From: Pyropia yezoensis
Taxonomy: Eukaryota; Rhodophyta; Bangiophyceae; Bangiales; Bangiaceae
Length of the DNA: 64,000 nucleotides
NCBI GenBank assembly: GCA_009829735.1
Contig: CM020618.1
Coordinates: 6,260,882-6,324,881, forward strand
Reading direction: 5' to 3'
Under the pieces are notes generated by a model. It was not told where the DNA came from. It made no database searches and saw only the letters and a list, made by a program, of their open reading frames with translations. Positions 40,542 to 48,400 of the stretch are shown here, piece by piece; position 1 is the stretch's first letter, and every line of letters starts with the position of its first letter. A program made the translations under genes and the position numbers.

Positions 40542-43500
40542 ATGGCGCCCCTGCCGGCGGCCTTCCTCCCGCCCCCCTCCCTGTGCGGGCTTGCCGCTCT
40601 CCCCCCTCCCCGCGGTCTGCCGTCACGCAGCCACCGCCGCCGCCGGGCCGCCGCCGCCGCCCCCTTGCAACGTCAAGGGCCTCGGGGGGCGGCGTCAACC
40701 CCTCTCCCCCCGTCGGCGCCCCCCCCGCCCCCCCACCCTTCGCCAGCGACCACCCCCACTTCCACCCCCACCCCCACAGTATCCGCCGCCGCCGCCACTG
40801 CCGCCGCCGCCGCCCCCGGCACCGCCACGCCCCCGCCGCCGTCGCCGCCGCCGGCAGCACCTCCCCCCGCCCCCCCCTCCCGCGCGACCAGCCGGGCGGC
40901 GGCCACGACGGCCGCCGCCGTCTATGCCGACCACTTTACGGACCTGCTCGACGCCGAGCTCGACGCGCAAGCCGCGGCGGTCGCTGCGGCGGCGGCCGCC
41001 CGCCGCGGGGGGGGGGGGCGTGCCGCCGGCGGGGGGGTCGCCGGCCTCTGCGCGCGCGGCCGGCCGCCACTTTTTGGCGACACGGTCTTTGAGCTGTCTT
41101 TTCCTCCGCCGGGGGGGGGGGGCCGCGCCGCGTCGGCCAACCTGGACGCGCAGCCGCAGCCGCCAGAGACTGTCAAGAAGGGAGGCGGCGGCGGCGGCCC
41201 CGCTGGCGCTGCCGCCGCGACGGGGGAGCTGGGGCTGTCCTTTTCCAAGGGCGACGTCGTGTCGGTCCTGCGGGACACCAGCGCCGGCGGCTGGGGTCGC
41301 GGCGCCGAGCTGTTTGTCCCCCGCCGCCCAGGGCGTGGCGCCCGCGCCGGTGGCGGCGGGGACGGCGGCGGCCGTGGCGCGTCGTCGTCCGCGGCGCTCG
41401 CGGCCGCCGCGTCTGGGTCGGCCGACGATGACGCCAGCGGCGGCTTCCCCGCCACCGTCTATGTGGTGCGACCGACAGCGGTGCAGGTGGTCCTCCCGCG
41501 GGGCTCCCCCGGCGCCAAGGCCCTCAGCGCGTCGGGACCGACGGGGCGGTGGCGGTTGACCAAGCGGGTCAACGCCGTCGGGTACATCCGGGCTGTGGAC
41601 GCGGTCGCTGCCGCGGCGGCAGCGTCGTTGGCAGAGCCGGGGGGGGCGGGGGGGGGGACGGGTGGCGCCGCCCTGGCGCGCCTCCTCGTGCGCTCCTTCT
41701 CCACCGCCACCGTGCAGGCGGCGCTCGCCGCCGACGGGGACACATACGCGGACCAGTCGCCGGTGCCGTGGCCCATCCCCGCGCACGGGGCGGATGCCCT
41801 GGACGCGGCCGCGCGGGCGCCGCCGCCCGGGGTGGTCGGTGACCTTCCCCCTGCCGCGTCCGTGACGGCACCCACGGCGGGACGGCGGCAGCCGGGCACC
41901 CCGCCCCCGCCACCGGCGCTCAACGCCCCCCAGGCCGCGGCTGTCACCGCCGCGATTGGCCGCACCCTAACGCTCATTGCAGGCCCACCGGGGACGGGCA
42001 AGACCGCCACCGCCGCCGCCGCCGTGCGGCGCCTCGTCGACGGCGGCGACGGGCGGCTTGGCGGGGGCGCCGGCGTGCGGGTGCTGGCGGCGGCGGCGAG
42101 CCACGTTGCCGCCGACCACCTGACGCGCGCGATCATCCGCGCGGGGGTGCCCGCCGGCAAGGTGGTGCGCCTCGGCACCGCCGCGGCGGTGGGGGAAGAC
42201 CTCTGGGGGACCACGCTGGACGCGCGGGTGGCGACGCTCCTCACCCGCCTCGGGGGGGGCGAGGGGCGGTCGTCCGACGGGGACGACGACGGGCCGTCCC
42301 GGTCCGTCCTGGCGGGCGTTGGCGCAGGTGCGCCCATGGTCCGCACGCCCGCCGGGGCGGCGGCGCTCGCCGCGGCGGCCGCTCGCGCCGAGGCGGTCGC
42401 CGTGTCGGCGGCCCGCGCGGCGGCGACCGACGCCGTCCTTCGCGCGGCGGCGGTCGTCGTGACCACCTGCGTGGGCGCCGGCCACGAGACGCTGGCTGCC
42501 ACGGAGTTTGGGGCGGTGCTCCTCGACGAGGCGACGCAGGCGTCCGAGGCGGACGCACTCATCCCGCTCTTCCTCCCCGGCCGGGATGCGCTGACGGCAG
42601 AGGGCGCCGCGTCAGGTGGCGGGGGCCGCGGCTGTCCGCCGCTGCTGGTTCTCGTTGGCGATGACCGGCAGCTCCCGCCGACGGTGGTGTCCGAGGTGGC
42701 GGCGGCCAACGGGCACGGTGTCAGCCTGTACCGCCGCCTCCGCGGGGCAGGGGTGGCCGTCACGCCCCTGCGTGTGCAGTACCGGATGCACCCGGGCATT
42801 GCGGAATGGCCGGCGGCCACCTTTTACAGCGCCCACGCGCTGGCGGATGGGGTGACTATGGCCGAGCGGGCGCTCCCTCCCGCTTGGACAGCCCCAGGGG
42901 GGGTGTGGGGGGGGAGGGTACCCGTCACGTTTGTCGACGTGGGCGGGCCGGGGGGCGGGGAGAGCCGGGGGGGCGGGAAGGGGAAGAGGCGGCCCGGCGC
43001 GGCCGAAGCGGTGGGGGAGGCGACGGCAGCGGCGGCCGAAGCGGCCGCGACGGCGGGGGCGGCACCCGCTCCGGCGGGCGGCGGCATGGCCGCCTTCTCC
43101 TACCGCAACGACCGCGAAGTCGCTACCATTGTCGCGCTGGCCACCTACCTGGTGCGACCCCCCCCCCCCCCCGTTGCGGGAACGGCGGTCGCCCTCCCCC
43201 CCCTAACCGCCGCCCACGTGGGCGTCCTCACCCCCTACGCGGCTCAGGCGCGGGCGCTGTCGCGCGCCCTCCGCGGGGACCCCGCGACGGCGGCTGCCGA
43301 GACGGCAACTGTCGACGGCTTCCAGGGGCGGGAAAAGGAGGTCATCCTCTTCTCGGCGGTCCGCTCCAATGCGGGCGGTCGCGTCGGCTTCTTGGCCGAT
43401 GCCCGCCGCGCCAACGTGGCGCTGACGCGCGCGCGGCGGGGGGTGGTGGTCGTGGGGGACGCCCACACGCTGCGGCGATGCCCGCTGTGGGCGGGGTGGC

Positions 43501-43595
43501 TGGCGTGGGTCGCTGCTGAGGGGCGGGTCGTTACGGGTGACGAGCTGCCTGCGTTGTTGGGAGGCGAGGGGAGAGAGGCCGCAGAGGTGGCGTAG
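40542..43595 (+). CDS. SF1 (UPF1/IGHMBP2-like) helicase with probable organelle transit peptide
   Basis: 1,017 residues from ATG 40542 (context GCGTCATGG); an upstream in-frame ATG at 40227 is an alternative. The first ~60 residues are Pro/Arg/Ala-rich and lack acidic residues, like a plastid or mitochondrial leader. A barrel-like region (LSFSKGDVVSVLRD, WRLTKRVNAVGYIRAVDAV) precedes the motor, as in SMUBP2/IGHMBP2. Superfamily 1 motifs are complete: AGPPGTGKTAT (~479), LLDEATQASEADA (~660), VGDDRQLPPTV (~704), VQYRMHPGIAEW (~745), TVDGFQGREKEVILFSAVRS (~923), VALTRARRG (~957). The family unwinds DNA and/or RNA with ATP in translation, decay or organelle genome upkeep. Helicase identity firm; targeting inferred. 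Two UGUACAUA elements follow in the presumed 3' UTR. Confidence 0.85.
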   Translation: MAPLPAAFLPPPSLCGLAALPPPRGLPSRSHRRRRAAAAAPLQRQGPRGAASTPLPPSAPPPPPHPSPATTPTSTPTPTVSAAAATAAAAAPGTATPPPPSPPPAAPPPAPPSRATSRAAATTAAAVYADHFTDLLDAELDAQAAAVAAAAAARRGGGGRAAGGGVAGLCARGRPPLFGDTVFELSFPPPGGGGRAASANLDAQPQPPETVKKGGGGGGPAGAAAATGELGLSFSKGDVVSVLRDTSAGGWGRGAELFVPRRPGRGARAGGGGDGGGRGASSSAALAAAASGSADDDASGGFPATVYVVRPTAVQVVLPRGSPGAKALSASGPTGRWRLTKRVNAVGYIRAVDAVAAAAAASLAEPGGAGGGTGGAALARLLVRSFSTATVQAALAADGDTYADQSPVPWPIPAHGADALDAAARAPPPGVVGDLPPAASVTAPTAGRRQPGTPPPPPALNAPQAAAVTAAIGRTLTLIAGPPGTGKTATAAAAVRRLVDGGDGRLGGGAGVRVLAAAASHVAADHLTRAIIRAGVPAGKVVRLGTAAAVGEDLWGTTLDARVATLLTRLGGGEGRSSDGDDDGPSRSVLAGVGAGAPMVRTPAGAAALAAAAARAEAVAVSAARAAATDAVLRAAAVVVTTCVGAGHETLAATEFGAVLLDEATQASEADALIPLFLPGRDALTAEGAASGGGGRGCPPLLVLVGDDRQLPPTVVSEVAAANGHGVSLYRRLRGAGVAVTPLRVQYRMHPGIAEWPAATFYSAHALADGVTMAERALPPAWTAPGGVWGGRVPVTFVDVGGPGGGESRGGGKGKRRPGAAEAVGEATAAAAEAAATAGAAPAPAGGGMAAFSYRNDREVATIVALATYLVRPPPPPVAGTAVALPPLTAAHVGVLTPYAAQARALSRALRGDPATAAAETATVDGFQGREKEVILFSAVRSNAGGRVGFLADARRANVALTRARRGVVVVGDAHTLRRCPLWAGWLAWVAAEGRVVTGDELPALLGGEGREAAEVA

Positions 43596-44158
43596 GCAAC
43601 CGAGACAACCCTCAAGAGACAAGTCATAGGCAACTTGCAGAAAAACTCTCGAGAGACAACTCGAGAGGCGGGTTGGGAAGCGGGTGGCACGCATGCCGTT
43701 GGACACGCCCTGTACTGTACATACATTGTACATACATTGTCATGTCATGTACAGTACAGTACTGCGGGAAAGTAATTACACTCAGTCGATCGAGTAGCGC
43801 GCTCGTCCGTCCTGAGCTTACCCCATTTTGGCGCGGACGCGCAAGCAACAAAATAGCATGCAAGCGACCGGATGAATTCGGTCACACCCTGCCGGGGGGG
43901 TGGACGTGTCCAGCCGTTTTCCGGTGCAAGCGCGCAATCGCGCTGGGTGTACGCGCAATCGCGCTGGGTGCGCCCAAAGCCGACTGACGTTGTCGGTTCC
44001 TCTGTGTCTGTGTTGTGCGCCTTGCACAGGCAGACCACCCCGTTTCCCTTCTGTGCGCGTCGCGGCGTTTCAGCTCTGTGTCGTGAGTTCGTCCTTCTCC
44101 TCTTGGTTGTCGTTGTCGTCGCCTCCCGTCCCCATCCCCGCCTGCTCGTCCCCCCACC
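43596..44158. other. Helicase 3' flank and STS1-like 5' flank
   Basis: 563 bp of moderately GC sequence. It holds the GTAC-rich inverted repeat at 43710-43759 and a short direct duplication of CGCAATCGCGCTGGGTG (about 43935-43970). It ends in a pyrimidine-rich leader before ATG 44159. Confidence 0.5.
43710..43759. repeat. Inverted repeat with tandem PUF-like UGUACAUA sites
   Basis: Arms CTGTACTGTACAT (43710-43722) and ATGTACAGTACAG (43747-43759) are exact complements separated by 24 bp. Within it TGTACATA occurs at 43716-43723 and 43727-43734. That equals the Pumilio/PUF RNA-binding consensus UGUANAUA, placed about 120-140 nt after the helicase stop. It also contains six GTAC cores. Function inferred only. 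Confidence 0.6.
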
Positions 44159-44812
44159 ATGGCTTCTTCGGGCAAGCGCGCTCGCGTGGAGGAGGATGCG
44201 GGCCCTGCTGATTACGAAGAGGCACCCGCCCTCCCCTCTGCCGAGTCCCTGGCAGCACTCCGTCCGCGTCTGCTTGGGTTGTCACGGGAGCAGCTGGCGG
44301 ACCTTCTGATCAACGTTATTGCCGACGGCAGCCTCCCAGAGGAGACGCTACTGGCGCGGGTGCCCGCCCCTTCGCTGCGACCGGTGGCCGAGGCTCTGAA
44401 GAAAGCCAACGCGGCGATCCGTAAGAGCCTGCCCAACAGCCGCTTTGGGTCAGGCACCGACGCGTTTTGCTACCGCTGCTGCGCCACCCACGTGACGGCC
44501 TTTAAGAAACTGATTACCGACGAGGGCAAGACGCTCGAGACGGCGGGGCGCTGGCCGACCGTCCTCCGCTACTGCGTGCTCGCGTGGACAGAGGCTGACG
44601 AGAGTGTCACGTGGGACGAACCGAACCACAATGCATGGCGCGGGGTGGTTCAGAAAAACCTTGACCGCCTGGCGCTCAAGGCCTCCAAGGGGATGATCAA
44701 GGACAAGACGGTCGGGCGTGCGACGCTGGAGCAGGTGTTGGAGCAGTACGGGGAGTCATTTCCAGCCATCACCGCACCTCTCCAGACGGCCATTGCCAAG
44801 CGCAAGAACTGA
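44159..44812 (+). CDS. Cut8/STS1-family nuclear proteasome tether-like protein
   Basis: 217 residues from ATG 44159 (CCACCATGG). The basic start (SSGKRARVEED) could serve nuclear import. The helical core contains LSREQLADLLINVIADGS, VPAPSLRPVAEALKKANAAI, then FCYRCCATHVTAFKKLI and an ESVTWDEPNHNAWRGVVQKN segment. It has the order of the Cut8/STS1 domain: leucine-rich helices, a P-S-L motif, a Y-x-R segment, then a W-x-x-x-x-H-N segment. In yeast, Cut8/Sts1 anchors 26S proteasomes to the nucleus and supports degradation of mitotic regulators. The protein is shorter than fungal members. Identification rests on motif order; moderate confidence. It lies convergent to the SbcDC fusion. Confidence 0.6.
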   Translation: MASSGKRARVEEDAGPADYEEAPALPSAESLAALRPRLLGLSREQLADLLINVIADGSLPEETLLARVPAPSLRPVAEALKKANAAIRKSLPNSRFGSGTDAFCYRCCATHVTAFKKLITDEGKTLETAGRWPTVLRYCVLAWTEADESVTWDEPNHNAWRGVVQKNLDRLALKASKGMIKDKTVGRATLEQVLEQYGESFPAITAPLQTAIAKRKN

Positions 44813-45461
44813 ACGGAACCTGGGGGGGGCGGTTAGGGGCACCATGGAGGGGTGATCAGGAGCATCATGGGGGGGTCTGTGCATCCCTTGTGCACAGAGC
44901 CATATGGCCGTGGGGGCGTCTTTTAGTTTGCATGCTCTGCCGGCGCCGGAGGCGCTGGGCGGTGCTGCTTCTCTTCTATTCTCATGTCCAAGGGAGAGAG
45001 TCGGTTTTATTTGTTGTCGCTGGGTGTAGGAGATGTATGGGGGATACCGAGATGTTAGGGGTATGAGCACATGCATTCTGTGTGGTTGGATGCTGGGATT
45101 CATATCGATCCTCTATTTTTTTTTTCCAGACTCGCAGGTGAGCGGCAATGCCCTTGAGCGCTCCTGTATGTACGAGCCCCGCACGGCGCTGCCTGCATGT
45201 CCTCTGTATGCACTGACGACGAGAACGGGATGGCGGCTTGATCGTGGCCCCTCCCGCGCGACGCAGCGTTCTAGAGCTTGCCCAGTGCAGTTGGGCGGGC
45301 AGGCCGAAGCTGGTCGCCAAGCCATGAGGAGGGGGGGGGGGGAAGGACGGTCGCGCCGTGCCCCGCTGAAGTCCACCGTGAGTGGCAACCGTGTTCCATC
45401 CGCGGGAAAGACGCGTGCCAGGGCGGACGTCCGCGATGACGGCCGCGGGCCGGCCAGGCGA
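44813..45461. other. 3' flanks of two convergent genes
   Basis: 649 bp between the STS1-like stop and the SbcDC stop. It holds a short pyrimidine run with AG at 45115-45130, but no ORF or RNA gene I can support. Confidence 0.5.
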
Positions 45462-48400
45462 TCACGACCCCCCCGCCGGCGGGCGGCCGCCGTCGGCGGC
45501 GGCACGCCCCCCCCAGAGGTCGCCAAAAGGCGCCAGCCCCGCCCCGCCTCCCCGCCCTGCCACCAGCTTCTCCACCGCCTCCCCGTTGGGCCCCGCGCCG
45601 GCGGGCGGCGCCCCCCCCCCGGCGGCGCTCCCGCCCCCGCCCCCGCCCACATCCACCACCGACCCCCGCCCCGGCACGCGGCGGACAACGTCGACACCCG
45701 CCGACGCGACGGCGGCCACCTCGGCGGCGCCCGTCTGGGCCACCACAAGCACACAACGGCGGGGGACGGCGAGGCCACCCCCCCCCAGCAGCGCCGCCAC
45801 CCGCGCGCGGCCGTCGTCATCGAGGCCCGCCAGTGCCTCGTCGAGCACCAGCAGATCGGGGGCGTAGCCGGTGCGGTCGGCCAGGAGGTCGGCGTACGCA
45901 AGCGACGCTGCCAAGTTGACCCGCCGTCGCTGGCCGCCCGACAGCTGCTCCAGGTCGCGGAGGTCCCCGCAGCTGCCGTCTGCAGCGCCATCGTCGTCGC
46001 CAGCGGTGACAAGGTCGTCGTCTGTGCTGCCACTGTCGTCGTCAGCGGCGCCAACGACGCCGTTCCCACTGCCCTCGTCGCTGTCATCGCTGGACGAGTC
46101 TGCCATGCCAGCCACGGCTGTGCCACCCTCCAAGCCGCCGCCCTCTTCCACCTCCAAGGACGCAAAGAGGTGCTCCAGTCCCGCTTCCCCGTCGCCCGCA
46201 CCCCCACCCACCAACACCGCCTTGCGGATGACCTCCCGCGTCTGACCCGCCCGAGCGCGCCCAGCGTCGCGGTAGGCGGTGGTCGCGGACAGGCGGAGCG
46301 CAAGCTCCCCCCCCCCAGGCGCGCACAGCGGACGGAGGTATGCGTTGGTCCGGTCTGCCAGGTCGGCGAGCAACTCGTCAAGGAGAAAGGACACGACGCC
46401 TCGGCCGCCAAAGGCCGCCTCGAGGGCGCCCGCGGTGGCCGCCTCTTCCGCCGCCCCCGCCGCCGTCGCGTTGTTGGCCGCCGCCAGCGCCGCGTGCTCG
46501 GCCACCAGGTCCGCCGCCGCGGCGGCGCGGGTGACAGCCGGCGACGCTTCGCCGGCTGCACGCGCCCGCGACGCGGCGGCCATCAGGTCGGCCACGCGGC
46601 CCGCGGTCGCGGTCGCCGTCGCGAGATCCGCCTCGAGCGCCGACACGGCCGCGGCGGCGGTGGTGGCCCGCGCGGCCGCGGCGGCAGCGGCGCCTCTGGC
46701 CGCCTCTGCCGCCGTCGCGGCCTCGTCGACGGTCGCGGCCGCCGTCGCCGCCGCGTCGGAGGTCAGGGAGGCCAGCGTCGCCGAAGCAGCAGAGGCAGCT
46801 GCCCACAGGTCAGCGGCTGACGCGGCCGCCACGGACGAGGCGCCTCCGTCCGTGCCGCCCACAGCGGCGCCGCTGCCCGTGGCGGGGGCACCAGATAGGC
46901 CCACGTCAACTCCCGCAGACGCCGCCGCCGCCCGAATGTCTGCCAGCGCTCGCCGAGCGGCGGCCGCCGAGGCCGCCTCTTCTGCCCCCAGCTGCGCCAA
47001 TGCCTCGTCCAGTCGCACCGCCCGCTCCTGTCGCCGACGCGCCGCCGCGGCGGCAGCGGTGGCCGCAGCCGCGTTCCTCTCGGCAAGGTTCGCCACTGCG
47101 GTGGCGGCGTCGGCCTCTGCTTCGAGGCGGGCGTAGAAGCGGTGGATCTGCACATCCTCAGTCGCGCGGGCGTCTGCCAACGCACGCTGCGCATCGTCAA
47201 CGTCGGCCGCTGCCGCCTGCTCGTCGGCGATCAAACCCGCCCGCCCGGCCGCGTGGGTAACCGCGTCCACCGGCTGCAGACACCGGGGGCAGACGCCAAA
47301 AGGCACGGCGGGCTCTCCCCCCGCAGGCCCATCCCCGCCAGCCCGGCGGTCATAGTCGGCGGCTGCCGCCGCCCCCGACGCAGCCGACAAGCGCGCCCGC
47401 AGCGCGTCCCGCACGGCAACGCGCTGCCGTACGTGGCCAGCCGCCTGCGCCGCAGCTGCCGCAACGGCCGCAACATCGGGGTGTTGCGACGGCGCCGCCC
47501 GACGAATGGCGGCGACGGACGCCGCGGCGCGGCGGCGCGCAGCCACGGCCGCATCGCCAGCCACCTGGGCGGCGGCAATGGCCGCACCGACGGTTGAGGC
47601 GGTGGCCCCTGCCGTGTCATCCTCGGCCACCTCGGCGGCGAGCGCCGCCACGGCCGCCCGGCGGGCGTCCACACGGGGTAGGACGTCTGCAGCAGATGCG
47701 GCCACGGATGCGTGCAAGCTGGCAGCAACGGTGGCGGATGCGCCCCACCGCTCGCGGGACGCCACGGCCGCCGCCCAGCGGGCGTCGGTGGCCGCGGCCA
47801 CGTCCGCGGGGGTGCCTTGGAACGCCCCGGCGGGGCCATCAGTGGGGGTGGCGGCGGTCAACGCCGCTGACAGCTCTCGCCGCGCACCCACGAGCTGCTG
47901 CCCGAGGTCTGCCACGCGGGCGGCCGCCCCCCCCGGGGCCCCGCCGTCCAGGTCAACTGCTTCTGCTTCAGAGGCTGCTGCAATGGCCTCGGCATCGGCA
48001 CGTGCGGCGTCCGCCTCTGCCTGCCGCGCAGCGGCGGCCGCCTCGTAGCGTGCCACCAGCTCCTCTGACGCGCCTGCCACTGCTCGTGCGCTTGCCGCCG
48101 CGGCCGCCGCCTTGGACCCCCGTTGAGAGGCCATCTCCCGGGCTGCGGCCCACACGCCAAGCTCTAGCGCTGGCCCAAGCGCGGCCTTGAACTCAGAGTC
48201 GGTCGCGTCGAGCAGGGCGCCGCGCGACTGCTGGCCAAAAAACGCAACCGCCGGCAGCAGGGACGTGTCGAGGAGGGTATCGAGGTGCTTCTGCGTGGCG
48301 GCCGTGTCTTGAAGGGAAGCGTCGACGCCGTCAACAGTCAGGCGTAGACGCTGGATATACCGCACGCGGCCGCTGGCAGCGGTGATGCGCCTGGCGCTGC

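Noticed and set aside
45033-46820. 595-codon plus-strand frame
   Set aside because: It is antisense to the conserved C-terminal ATPase of the SbcDC fusion and has no recognisable domain.
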